Origin: Maribacter halichondriae | GTDB taxonomy: Bacteria > Bacteroidota > Bacteroidia > Flavobacteriales > Flavobacteriaceae | Direction of reading: 5' to 3' | NCBI RefSeq assembly: GCF_027474825.1 | Contig: NZ_CP107030.1 | Span: 2,858,529-2,922,528 of the forward strand | DNA length: 64,000 nucleotides | In this document: in pieces, positions 53,589 through 61,816 of the stretch | Layout of the letters: each line of letters begins with the position of its first letter | Numbering within the stretch: position 1 is the first letter of the stretch | Program-made: the position numbers and the translations under genes | The notes under the pieces: generated by a model | What the model saw: only the letters and a program-made list of their open reading frames with translations | Told to the model about the DNA's origin: nothing | The model's database searches: none

Positions 53589-55491
53589 TTAAAATTTTAA
53601 AGACTTATTACTACCTTCTTCTGAATAGTAATCCCCGACGCAATATGCACTCCCCTCAAATTCCTCTGGTATGAATGAGGTGGTATATATTATTTGATAA
53701 TCCTCTTTAGAATAGTTTTGCGAAGTTTTAACAATTAACTTTTGAAAGTTTTTTGCTCTTATTTCTTCAATACCATTGTCCTCCATATTATCACATAGAA
53801 TAAATCTAGGAATCTCATCTGGTTAGACTCTAAGCTTGCGAAAAATAGAGCAAATCTAACGGTATTTTTGAGGTAAAAATTAGAGCTCGCAGAAAAACGT
53901 TTTAACCTATCATCTACATAAATAGAATTACTTCCGTAGTCTATTTTAAGTGCGGTAGCCTCCCGGAAACCCTCTTCTCTATTTAAATCTTCATGTAATA
54001 ATTTCAATGCAAAATTTTCTATTTTCTTTGATGTCTCTTTTGCTTGTTCAGTTTGTGCTAATTCTTGAAAATGTATGATTGAACTTAAGTTCTTAAGGTC
54101 GACTTTCAGCTGTAGAGCTTTCTCCTGAAACTGTTGAAATTTCACTGCTGTTTCTAACATTGTTGTGAACTGCAGAATTTGACCATCTATTTCTCCCTTT
54201 TCAACCAACAATTTATCAATTCTTTCATCTCTGAGACTCTTTACATCTCTTAGCGCCCGATTTACAGCTTTTTGCGAAGTTTGTAAGTCTTGTTTGAATT
54301 TCTCCTCCCTTGCTTTTAAGTTTAAAACCTCCTGAATTTGTCTTGTTCTTATTTTTTTAGATTCAATAATTTGAAAAGAAATCTCTTGTTGCATTTTACT
54401 TAATGCAGAGCTTTCTTTTTTATCATCTAAAGGTTGCTTACAAAGACTGCAATTCTGATCATCGGTTTTCTGCAAAGACGATAAACATTCAGGGCAAAAT
54501 GTTAGAGGTATGGTGGTTAACTTTTCCTTTGTTCGCAATGAATTCTTAATAGCTAGAATTTTACTTTGTAGCATTTCGATAAAAAAATCGGTGTCGCTAA
54601 TCTCATATTCTAAACTAAATATTTTATCTGTAATTTCTTCAGTTTGTTTCCTTAATAGTATTGATTCTTCCTTTAATTGTTGAAATTCCAGCTTAGTTTT
54701 AGAAGTAAAGACAACTTTTTTCTGATTGGTTTTAAAAGCCTCAATTTGTTCGCCAATACGTTCTTTGTTTATTCTTAGGTTGTCGATCATCGTTTTGATA
54801 TGAGAAGGCTGAAGTAACAACGGATTATCACTTAACTGTCTCATACCCTTAATTTCACCTTCTAATTTTTCCAACTCCTAGACTTAATCTTTTTATCCAA
54901 TCGATTGCTATAGAGGTCTTCGCTATAAATACCTAATAATAACTCTGCAATAGTATTTCTAGTTAGTGCTGAGTCGAATTGCTCATATAAAAAAAGAGAG
55001 TTTGTAGGTGAATCTTGGTCAACATACAACAACCTTAAAATTTGGTGCATTGTTATATTAGCCTCACCATAAACAATTGGAATGTTAAGGTTTTCAAACA
55101 AAACATTTGAAAAGCTCTTTTTATTGGCTGATGCGCTATAGGGATATTTTGTCCATTGCCCTGGCTCAGTAGTTTTAGCAGCATCATCCATTCCCCCCCA
55201 ATAGATATACATAGGCTGGCTAGGAGATTCAGATATCTCCCTCCTCAAAGTTGCTACAACACCACTAAGAGAGACCTCACCGTAAACCATATGACATTCA
55301 AGTGCCTCATCTACCCACGAGGTAAATGAACCTCCCAATACATAAAATATAAAATGCGAAATAGTTGACTTTCCACTACTATTGTCACCTCTTATTATAT
55401 TTACTCCAGAATGAAAATTTTCATAATAGGCAACTTTACCATTATTCGCATATATTTTTAATGACTTAAGAGTCAATTGATTACTCATCAT
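53589..55491 (-). pseudogene. SMC-like ATPase of an ABC-three-component system, two frameshifts
   Basis: The first frame (start 55491) has LTLKSLKIYANNGKVAYYENFHSGVNIIRGDNSSGKST with the Walker A at residues 35-43. The second frame gives long coiled coil (KLEFQQLKEESILLRKQTEE) with a central zinc ribbon (CPECLSSLQK..NCSLCKQPL). The third gives IPRFILCDNMEDNGIEEI, the Walker B. Breaks near 54868 and 53805 are repaired by one base each, giving one protein of about 630 residues. It is the ATPase that acts with the two downstream-named components. Either a natural double lesion or homopolymer errors. Confidence 0.8.
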
Positions 55492-55993
55492 AATGATATT
55501 CAGATAATTTAGTTCTAGCTTTTAAACCACTTTCCCCATAAAACTCCATATGATAGAAATATGTAGTCAAAATTTTCAGCACATTGCTTTCTCTATCTTC
55601 TAATTCTGAATATCTTGTTTCTAAAATTTCGCTTAGCTTCGCTCTGTCAATAACTCTTATTCTTCCAACTGAATCAAAGTCGTTAGCGATAATACCATAA
55701 GCAGCTAATTTGCTGACCGCAGTAAGCTGGTAAGAATGCATTCGGCTGAATAACTTTCTAGGGTTGGTTATTTTTCTGTACGGATTGTCTCTTTTAGGAA
55801 AGAGCTTTTTTATATCTCGATCTTCTGGTTTTACGCCAAACCGTATATTTTCTATTTCATAAGGGAAAGCCATGAAAAAATCCCATATTCTAAGTCTTTC
55901 ATATTCTACAGAATCAAATTTTAAATTATTAAGTAGAAGTAAAATTCTATAAATCGTATGATTGATATCAAATGCTTCGTTATAAGTTATCAT
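55481..55993 (-). CDS. ABC-three-component system middle component (MC5-like)
   Basis: A 170-residue protein started at ATG 55991-55993 (MITYNEAFDINHTIYRILLLL), which overlaps the upstream stop as ATGA. A GTG further upstream is less likely. The body is helical: DSVEYERLRIWDFFMAFPYEIENIRFG, YQLTAVSKLAAYGIIANDFDSVGRIRVIDRAKL. This fits the ABC-3C middle-component families described in conflict-system surveys (closest to MC5). It is thought to adapt an effector to the SMC-like ATPase. Its end overlaps the ATPase start by about 11 bp. Confidence 0.75.
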   Translation of the reverse strand: MITYNEAFDINHTIYRILLLLNNLKFDSVEYERLRIWDFFMAFPYEIENIRFGVKPEDRDIKKLFPKRDNPYRKITNPRKLFSRMHSYQLTAVSKLAAYGIIANDFDSVGRIRVIDRAKLSEILETRYSELEDRESNVLKILTTYFYHMEFYGESGLKARTKLSEYHYDE

Positions 55994-56565
55994 GCTACCC
56001 ACTTTATGTGACACCTTCCAGTAAGGTAATATAACATTCCTCTTATTTCCTGAGAGCTGATGTATAAAACATTGTCTTCTGAAGCCTCTTTATTTAGTAG
56101 TTCATTCAAGGGCTTTATAATTTCATTGTAAATATCATTATCAAGGTCTGTTACATTCCTACCATCATTTAATTTAGGTAATATTTTGGCTCTAAATAGC
56201 TCAGATACTTGAGCTAACATTATGACAAAAATCCGTTGAGCAGATTGGTATTCGTTGTAGTGATATAGTTTTTTAGAGAATCTTTGCTTCAATACTTCTG
56301 CATCCTCAATATAATTTTGGGTACTCCCCGCTTCAATTAATTTAGCATCAAGTCCAATTACATCTCGCTCGATATCGTAATCATTGAGTTCAACGCAAAT
56401 TTCTTTTATTTTTTCTTCATTGTCATACTCCCGAGATAAATCTCTAAACAATCTTCTTATTTGACTAATTTTAACCGTACCTTTTTTCTCAGATATAGTC
56501 TTATTTCCTGCAACCACATCTCCACTATCAGTAGAAATATTGCTTTGTTCAACTTTTTTACTCAT
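55990..56565 (-). CDS. ABC-three-component system effector/C-terminal-domain-type protein
   Basis: A 191-residue protein beginning MSKKVEQSNISTDSGDVVAGNKTISEKKG, the G-D-V-V-x-G-N/D-K signature found at the start of many conflict-system proteins. The rest is helical (ISQIRRLFRDLSREYDNEEKI, IFVIMLAQVSELFRAKILPKL, LYISSQEIRGMLYYLTGRCHIKWV), resembling the C-terminal domain that marks ABC-3C first components. No nuclease motif is seen. It is coupled at both ends: its start follows the small gene's stop directly and its stop overlaps the middle component. Confidence 0.7.
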   Translation of the reverse strand: MSKKVEQSNISTDSGDVVAGNKTISEKKGTVKISQIRRLFRDLSREYDNEEKIKEICVELNDYDIERDVIGLDAKLIEAGSTQNYIEDAEVLKQRFSKKLYHYNEYQSAQRIFVIMLAQVSELFRAKILPKLNDGRNVTDLDNDIYNEIIKPLNELLNKEASEDNVLYISSQEIRGMLYYLTGRCHIKWVA

Positions 56566-56736
56566 TTATTTATTAGTGGTTTTATTTCCACCTACAACAT
56601 CACCAGATTTAGTTGTAATGTTTTTCTGAGTAATTTTTTTAGATTTTGATTTTTTGTACGAAAAGAAAGCGCCCACTCCCAGTATAGCAATTACTAAAGG
56701 GACAATATACTCTAGGTTTTGATTTATGAAATCCAT
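56566..56736 (-). CDS. Tiny membrane protein with GDVVGGNK motif, first gene of the ABC-3C operon
   Basis: A 56-residue protein from ATG 56734-56736. The N-terminal membrane helix (LEYIVPLVIAILGVGAFF) is followed by a basic stretch (SYKKSKSKKITQKN) and the end TKSGDVVGGNKTTNK. Its tail repeats the motif at the start of the next protein (DSGDVVAGNKTI). The stop TAA at 56566-56568 is immediately followed by the next ATG (TAAATG). A membrane-tethered partner that shares a docking motif with the effector is the simplest reading. Function inferred from context only. Confidence 0.7.
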   Translation of the reverse strand: MDFINQNLEYIVPLVIAILGVGAFFSYKKSKSKKITQKNITTKSGDVVGGNKTTNK

Positions 56737-57132
56737 ATTATTGGTTTGGTTTAGTCCTTAAATATAGTACTTTTAAAAATATACGCAGTGTTGAACAAAT
56801 TATATTACTCTAAAGAAATAAAACCTAGCACAATGGTGAGATTCTACTAGATTTTTAAAAATCTCCTACAAATAGTAATTATAACTCTTAATAAACCCTC
56901 CACTTTGATTTCTCTATCCTAATTACAGGTTTTAGAAATTGCCGTTTGTCTTGATGCTTCCTATGCTGTATTAAAAATTGATTTTCTTATAAATCCAATT
57001 GGACTAATTTCTTAAGTCACGTTCAATAACAAATGTTTCATTAAGGTATAAAACTTGACATGGGCTCAAGCCAAAAATGACCGAACCTTTGTTTTTATCA
57101 ATGACTCGCACTATGTTTCATAGAATACATTG
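56737..57132. other. Gene-free stretch between the ABC-3C operon and the NTPase-Mrr gene
   Basis: AT-rich, no gene. Near 57120-57132, on the strand of the upstream gene, ACCTAAC follows the stop codon and fits the RYYYAAC half of integron-like cassette ends, but no partner half-site was found. Confidence 0.3.
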
Positions 57133-58248
57133 TTAGGTACTGTTCTTTATCCACTCTTTCAATCTTACGAAGTCTATTAATTCCATCTGATGTTTTATTT
57201 TTTCTGATAGTTGAATAGCATCTGGCGAAAAATAAGAGGATGTAATCATTAATCCTGCGGTAACTCTATCCGTGTGGATTGTCCCAGCTAATTCTCTCAC
57301 AAGATTTACTCCAACTGGTCGATTAGGTGCGAATTTTTTACACTCAACATAATAAATAAAATTACCTATATCAGTATGATTTGCAATTATCAAGTCTTTT
57401 CCTCCATCTCTCGTTGCTTTAGTCAAATCAACATTATATCCACGTTTGGTCATTAATTCGGCAACCATTTCTTCGAACTGTCTTGGACTTAAATCATAAA
57501 CATTATTTGGGTTGCGTCTTATACTGTCCAAAATACTTTGATTAACGATTTTAATGTCGTTAGTAATTAGTTTAAATTCAGGACTAGTAGCAACTATATC
57601 TTGGTTGTTTAGAATTAAACCTTTTAGATTAATATTATCACTTATTAGTCCTAATATTTGATTTAAATTATATTTATTATTGTTCAAGTATTCAGAAACT
57701 AATCTTATTAGGAAAGGATTTCCTTTTGTTAGATTGGTAATCCTATTAATGTCCTTTTCTGGAATTTCCCTATTTACTAAACTAAATAATAGACTTGTTG
57801 AATCATTTAATCTTAATGGGCTTAAATGTATATGAGAAGAAGGTTTAAATTTTTCTAATTTATCCTTGTAGGCACCAACTAGAATAAATTGTTTAGAAGG
57901 ATATTTTGATATATAATTTTGTATTTTCTGTTCAAGAGCATTATTGAATTCAAAACTTAAATCTTCAACTATAACCAGTTGAATTCGGTTAGAAATATCT
58001 GGAAATTCGCTGCTAAAATGATTTCCGTATACAACCTCTACCTTATCATTTAGTAACTGTTTATTCTGTTCTAAAAAGACTCTCCAAAGTGATGTTTTCC
58101 CTGTTGCGTTATTTCCAGATATTGCAGTTAACTTCTCTTGATTCTTAATTATTCCTTTTGTTAACAAATCAAGTTCTGAATTTCGGCCAACAAAAAATTT
58201 AATATCTGATTCAGGTGCAAAAGAGAAAGGTGACTTCGTAAATTTCAT
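57133..58248 (-). CDS. P-loop NTPase fused to C-terminal Mrr-type restriction nuclease
   Basis: A 371-residue protein. Residues 20-245 are a STAND/AAA-like NTPase: FFVGRNSELDLLTKG, Walker A GNNATGKT (45-52), Walker B LVIVED (91-96), FILVGAYKDKLEKF, and a winged-helix-like part (ITNLTKGNPFLIRLVSEYL). Residues about 253-371 are an Mrr-like PD-(D/E)XK nuclease: LSPRQFEEMVAELMTKRGYNVD, GGKDLIIANH with Asp285, YYVECKK with Glu302 and Lys304. The combination suggests NTP-dependent activation of a DNase, as in other anti-phage NTPases. Monocistronic. Not linked to a methylase, so not a classical restriction system. Confidence 0.8.
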   Translation of the reverse strand: MKFTKSPFSFAPESDIKFFVGRNSELDLLTKGIIKNQEKLTAISGNNATGKTSLWRVFLEQNKQLLNDKVEVVYGNHFSSEFPDISNRIQLVIVEDLSFEFNNALEQKIQNYISKYPSKQFILVGAYKDKLEKFKPSSHIHLSPLRLNDSTSLLFSLVNREIPEKDINRITNLTKGNPFLIRLVSEYLNNNKYNLNQILGLISDNINLKGLILNNQDIVATSPEFKLITNDIKIVNQSILDSIRRNPNNVYDLSPRQFEEMVAELMTKRGYNVDLTKATRDGGKDLIIANHTDIGNFIYYVECKKFAPNRPVGVNLVRELAGTIHTDRVTAGLMITSSYFSPDAIQLSEKIKHQMELIDFVRLKEWIKNST

Positions 58249-58250
58249 TG

Positions 58251-58328
58251 ATTCGGATTAACGGTCTTGTGTATTAAACATAGCGTGTAAAAAGACGCTA
58301 ACTTTTTCGGATTAAACACGAGCCGAAT
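58251..58328. repeat. 78-bp nested hairpin element between defence genes
   Basis: Outer arms ATTCGG (58251-58256) / CCGAAT (58323-58328), middle arms CTTGTGT / ACACGAG (one G-U), inner TAGCGT (58281-58286) / ACGCTA (58295-58300). TTCGGATTAA also occurs twice as a direct repeat (58252 and 58306). A second 9-bp perfect inverted repeat, GCCAAATTT / AAATTTGGC, follows at 58366-58385. Confidence 0.6.
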
Positions 58329-58429
58329 TTTTAAATTCTTCTTTTCATTTTAATATTCTCAAAAAGCCAAATTTAGAAATTTGGCGGTCTTAATAAATAA
58401 GCCAAAACCTCTTGTAAAGCCTATATTAT

Positions 58430-59131
58430 TTATGTTTTATGCACGATGTCGGCAAACGTTTTTATTTCCTTGATAAAGTCTTCTGTCATTCGGATTAATT
58501 TATCTAAGTCTTTTTCCTTTACCTCACTCATTTGAACAGGATGACCATGTACAATATGATTTCTAATTTGCGAAATTTTATTCAGCCACTCGTAGTCAAT
58601 TCTTCCAATTATTCCATAACTATATAATTGTTTGATATTCGCTGTTGGATTCAGCTTTCTTTCAGACGTTGGTTGGTCAGCTTTCAAAATCGCTCTTGAT
58701 GAAGCCTCAAATAAAGACCAAGCGTATAAAAAATGAGGTTCTAAAAAGTTTTTATCGATTGAGCTTGTAACTTTATTTAATCTATTCTCAATTTCTAAAA
58801 GACTGAACTCTTGATATTTATTATTACTTAAATTGTCTTTTACCCTTGGGTTAGTAATGACTAACTCAAATTTCCAATTCTCAAGAGAATTAATTCTTGC
58901 AGATAATTCCTTTAGGTATTCAGAATTTTTAATAGTCTCACTTGTTTTAACCTCAACCACCACATTCATATCTCCTTTTTTAAGGATAAGGTCGGGATGA
59001 TAATCTTTTAAAAATTCAGGCAGTGAATCTCCTTCTGGTTCTATAAATACTTGAAATCCTTTTTCTTCATATTCGCGAGCAAGTTCCTTGATTCTTCTCT
59101 GTTCTCTTTGTATGTTATTTGTTCTCTCCAT
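58430..59131 (-). CDS. AHJR-like PD-(D/E)XK nuclease domain fused to a HEPN-like domain
   Basis: A 233-residue protein. The N-terminal 110 residues resemble the REase AHJR-like family: REYEEKGFQVFIEPEGDSLPEF, then HPDLILKKGDMNVVVEVKT with Asp47, Glu60 and Lys62. The C-terminal half is helical: FLEPHFLYAWSLFEASSRAIL and the motif RNHIVH (Arg190 and His195), the Rx4H active motif of HEPN ribonucleases. A DNA-cutting or DNA-sensing half and an RNA-cutting half in one chain would suit an abortive anti-phage effector. Its ATG overlaps the stop of the RusA-like gene by one or two bases. Confidence 0.72.
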   Translation of the reverse strand: MERTNNIQREQRRIKELAREYEEKGFQVFIEPEGDSLPEFLKDYHPDLILKKGDMNVVVEVKTSETIKNSEYLKELSARINSLENWKFELVITNPRVKDNLSNNKYQEFSLLEIENRLNKVTSSIDKNFLEPHFLYAWSLFEASSRAILKADQPTSERKLNPTANIKQLYSYGIIGRIDYEWLNKISQIRNHIVHGHPVQMSEVKEKDLDKLIRMTEDFIKEIKTFADIVHKT

Positions 59132-59535
59132 TAGTCAAGTTCTTGATTGTGTTGAAATTCCTCTACTTTGATATGTAAAAAATCAACTCCATTTAAGAAG
59201 CCCTCAATAATTACTGGTGAAGCACCTTTAATTTTATATGCTCCATTTATATTTCTTTTTCTCGCAGAAGTTTCTACTACTTGGTCATCATCTAAATAAA
59301 CAACACCTACTAAAGCATCTTGCATAGGTTTAATTATGTTGTCCGCGTCTGGACTATCTCCTTCGTAATAGTAGGTTACTTTAAAAGTGACTTCATCAGT
59401 TATTGCAACAGCCCCATTTGTCAAAGCATTTGTTGCAGCACTATTTACTTTTGCTTTCCAAGCTTGTAATCGTGCTCTGTTTTTCGTTTGAAGAGAAACC
59501 GGTGGTCCTTCAACTATAAATTCAAATGGTAGCAT
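59131..59535 (-). CDS. RusA-family Holliday-junction endodeoxyribonuclease
   Basis: A 134-residue protein with the RusA pattern: FEFIVEGPPVSLQTKNRARLQAWKAKV at the N-terminus, then YYEGDSPDADNIIKPMQDALVGVVYLDDDQV. Asp63, Asp65, Lys69 and an Asp in the DDD at 82-84 match the residues that cut four-way junctions in E. coli RusA. RusA genes usually come from prophages. Here it is translationally coupled to the nuclease-HEPN gene and no phage gene is nearby, so a defence role as substrate sensor or cutter is plausible. Confidence 0.85.
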   Translation of the reverse strand: MLPFEFIVEGPPVSLQTKNRARLQAWKAKVNSAATNALTNGAVAITDEVTFKVTYYYEGDSPDADNIIKPMQDALVGVVYLDDDQVVETSARKRNINGAYKIKGASPVIIEGFLNGVDFLHIKVEEFQHNQELD

Positions 59536-59858
59536 TGATGTTCATTTTTTTCTCGTTTCTCAAATGTTTGCCAAACTGTTATATCATAACTAAAATAGTG
59601 ATTTAACATTTGGCTGGAATGGAAAAAGACACTTTTTCATTCGCTTTATTAGATTCTTGAAGAGCTAAAAAACTGTCTCGGAAGAAGATTATAGTGTTAA
59701 TTTTATTACATCAAATTATACATTTTGGATATTACTCTTTACAGAACGCACCTTTCGTAAAGAGTTTATATTACCATGGGATTTATAGTAACCTCCTAAA
59801 AAGTTTAAGTAAAGGACTTTAGAGCTTCCCGTATGCGACTGGTGCTGATTAATTATTG
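59536..59858. other. Intergenic region at the right edge of the defence module
   Basis: Contains a short hairpin of GGAAAAAG/CTTTTTC type near 59619-59636, the right TACTCTTTAC hairpin (listed), and no gene. Confidence 0.4.
59734..59765. repeat. Hairpin repeat, right copy
   Basis: ACTCTTTAC (59734-59742) and GTAAAGAGT (59757-59765). The arms and much of the loop start match 53262-53295 (offset about 6.47 kb). Confidence 0.75.
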
Positions 59859-59921
59859 AAATGCTACCATAACAGCAATATATATTACATATAGCACAAA
59901 ATAGCTATTATAGTAGCATTT
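59859..59921. promoter_or_regulatory. HipB operator candidate
   Basis: AAATGCTAC (59859-59867) and GTAGCATTT (59913-59921) form a 9-bp perfect inverted repeat, with an inner ATAGC/GCTAT pair, 45 bp before hipB. Typical layout of an autoregulated toxin-antitoxin promoter. Confidence 0.6.
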
Positions 59922-59965
59922 ATTATATATGTTTCGTATCTTCGTATTCTAAAATAAAGGTAGTA

Positions 59966-60241
59966 ATGGGAAAGTATGGAGACCAAAAATCACCTAAAGA
60001 AATAATGATTCTTTTATCAAAAAATATCATAGTCTTAAGGAAACAGGAGAAGATGTCCCAAAAGGAATTGTCGGAGAGATCTGGAGTAGCTTATGCTACT
60101 ATTCGGAAATTCGAGTCAACAGGAATTATTTCTCTTGAATCACTTCTAAAGATATGTGAAGCTCTCAAGCGTCTTACAGACTTTGAATCAATATTGCTCC
60201 CAAGCGATATAAAACGGAAAAAGGATTTATTTAATTATTGA
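59966..60241 (+). CDS. hipB: HipB-like antitoxin, XRE-family repressor
   Basis: A 91-residue XRE protein with the HTH LSKNIIVLRKQEKMSQKELSERSGVAYATIRKFESTGIISLESLLKICEALKRL. Its stop (TGA 60239-60241) comes two bases before the hipA ATG at 60244. It should bind HipA and repress the joint promoter at the inverted repeats upstream. The C-terminal tail DFESILLPSDIKRKKDLFNY is the usual HipB type. Confidence 0.9.
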   Translation: MGKYGDQKSPKEIMILLSKNIIVLRKQEKMSQKELSERSGVAYATIRKFESTGIISLESLLKICEALKRLTDFESILLPSDIKRKKDLFNY

Positions 60242-60243
60242 TT

Positions 60244-61473
60244 ATGGCGGTAACAAAACTCGACGTATATATACAATTTTCTAAACAAGAAAAACTCATA
60301 GGACAGCTCATTTTAGATGGTCGGAGTATATTGTTTAAATATAGTGATGCTTATTTAGAAACAGGAAAAAACCTCTCTCCAAATCAATTAAAGTTTGACG
60401 ACAATCCTCAAACTACTAAAGAAAAAGCATTCAATGGTCTCTTTGGCGTGTTTGCAGACTCTTTGCCTGATGCTTGGGGATACTTGCTAATCAAGAAACG
60501 CCTCAGTGCTGATCGGATAGCCATTGAATCTCTCAATGCATTGGATCATTTGACATTTTCTGGGAAGAATAGTATGGGAGCACTACAGTACAGGCCAAGT
60601 GTCGAGTTGGAGCAGGAGGCTATGGAAATTAATTTAGATATACTAAACGACAATATTTCTGAAGTACTCAGCGGCGAAAGCAGTGTCGTAATTGATGATA
60701 TGTTCAGAAGAGGAGGTAGTCCTGGTGGAGCACGACCAAAAATTTATGCAGGATATAATCCGAAGACAGATTCACTCATCAGTGGTATTGCTAATCTTCC
60801 TGCAGCATATGAACACTGGATTATCAAATTTGCAGCAGATGTAGATTCGAAAGATATCGCCAATATAGAGTTGGCCTATTATAAAATGGCATTGGATTCA
60901 GGGATCGAAATGTCCGAGTGTAGAGTGTTTAATAGTGACACCGGGAACAGTTATTTTGGAACCAAACGATTTGACCGTATTGGAAACAATAAGCTTCATA
61001 TGCTCTCAGCTGCAGGACTTCTCCATGATGACTATGAACATAGTACCCTTGATTATGGAAATTTAATCTTCCAAGCAAAGAAGTTAACAAATAACGCACA
61101 AGCTGCTGAACAAATGTTCCGTAGAACTGTTTTCAATGTGCTGTCACATAATCGTGATGACCATTCTAAAAACTTTGCATTCCTAATGGATGCTGAAGGG
61201 GTATGGTCACTTGCACCAGCATATGACTTGACATTCTCCTCATCTTCTCAGGGATATCATAGTACAGCTTGCGCGGGAAACTATGTAGATCCAGGAAGGA
61301 AAGAATTACTGGAATTGGCGAATGAATTATCGATCAACAAAGCAAAGGTAACCATAGATGAGATAAAGGGCATCGTCGATCGTTGGAGAATATATGCTGA
61401 ATTGTCTGGAGTTTCCGAATCCTCAATAAAAACCATAGAAACGAGTCTGAAGACCATTCGTTCAAGATTTTAG
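60244..61473 (+). CDS. hipA: HipA-like serine/threonine kinase toxin
   Basis: A 409-residue kinase from ATG 60244 (MAVTKLDVYIQF). HipA features are the N-terminal subdomain (LFGVFADSLPDAWGYLLIKKRL), ATP-binding SPGGARPK (159-166), WIIKF with the conserved Lys195, catalytic loop HNRDDHSKNF (302-311) and APAYDLTF (Asp328). All are intact, so it should be active. It phosphorylates a translation component in E. coli, causing growth arrest. With HipB at the island edge it is likely a maintenance system. Confidence 0.92.
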   Translation: MAVTKLDVYIQFSKQEKLIGQLILDGRSILFKYSDAYLETGKNLSPNQLKFDDNPQTTKEKAFNGLFGVFADSLPDAWGYLLIKKRLSADRIAIESLNALDHLTFSGKNSMGALQYRPSVELEQEAMEINLDILNDNISEVLSGESSVVIDDMFRRGGSPGGARPKIYAGYNPKTDSLISGIANLPAAYEHWIIKFAADVDSKDIANIELAYYKMALDSGIEMSECRVFNSDTGNSYFGTKRFDRIGNNKLHMLSAAGLLHDDYEHSTLDYGNLIFQAKKLTNNAQAAEQMFRRTVFNVLSHNRDDHSKNFAFLMDAEGVWSLAPAYDLTFSSSSQGYHSTACAGNYVDPGRKELLELANELSINKAKVTIDEIKGIVDRWRIYAELSGVSESSIKTIETSLKTIRSRF

Positions 61474-61657
61474 ATTATATCCGGGTTTCGTAAATGACTT
61501 TTCAAAAGAAGAAATCAAAATAAATTAGGTTTCTGGGGAGTTTCTAAAAAGGTGTATTATCAGTCCAGTTCTCTAAAGTTCAATTAAACGATTGTTTTTT
61601 CAAGTGATGAGGCTGAACATTAAGGCCGGGTTTTAAATAATTCCCCCTATTTTGCCC

Positions 61658-61686
61658 CCTAAAAATTTAAAAAACCCTGAAAATCA
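61658..61686. repeat. Copy of the left chromosomal flank inside the right end
   Basis: CCTAAAAATTTAAAAAACCC followed by TGAAAATCA matches 13899-13927 at about 28 of 29 positions. On the left it lies just outside attL, on the right inside the island. Confidence 0.7.
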
Positions 61687-61750
61687 ATTTGACCAAAACA
61701 ATGAGCAGGCAAAAAAATAATTAAATCAAGTAAGTGCCGTAAATAGATTT

Positions 61751-61769
61751 TGACACCAAATATGACACC
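61751..61769 (+). promoter_or_regulatory. Candidate recombinase arm-type sites, right end
   Basis: TGACACC at 61751 and 61763, spaced 12 bp, the same as the left pair at 14071/14083, 48 bp before attR. Confidence 0.5.
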
Positions 61770-61780
61770 ATAAAAAATAT

Positions 61781-61814
61781 AAATCCCTAATAATCAAATG
61801 ATTAAAAGGGATTT
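61781..61814 (-). terminator. Terminator of tRNA-Leu supplied by the island
   Basis: AAATCCCT (61781-61788) pairs with AGGGATTT (61807-61814), with an inner AATCA/TGATT stem. On the minus strand a T-rich tail follows. Replaces the displaced terminator at 13911-13945. Confidence 0.65.
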
Positions 61815-61816
61815 AA

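Noticed and set aside
57010..57132. Integron attC site after the NTPase-Mrr gene
   Set aside because: One RYYYAAC-like half-site (ACCTAAC) is present but no matching GTTRRRY half or stem was found.
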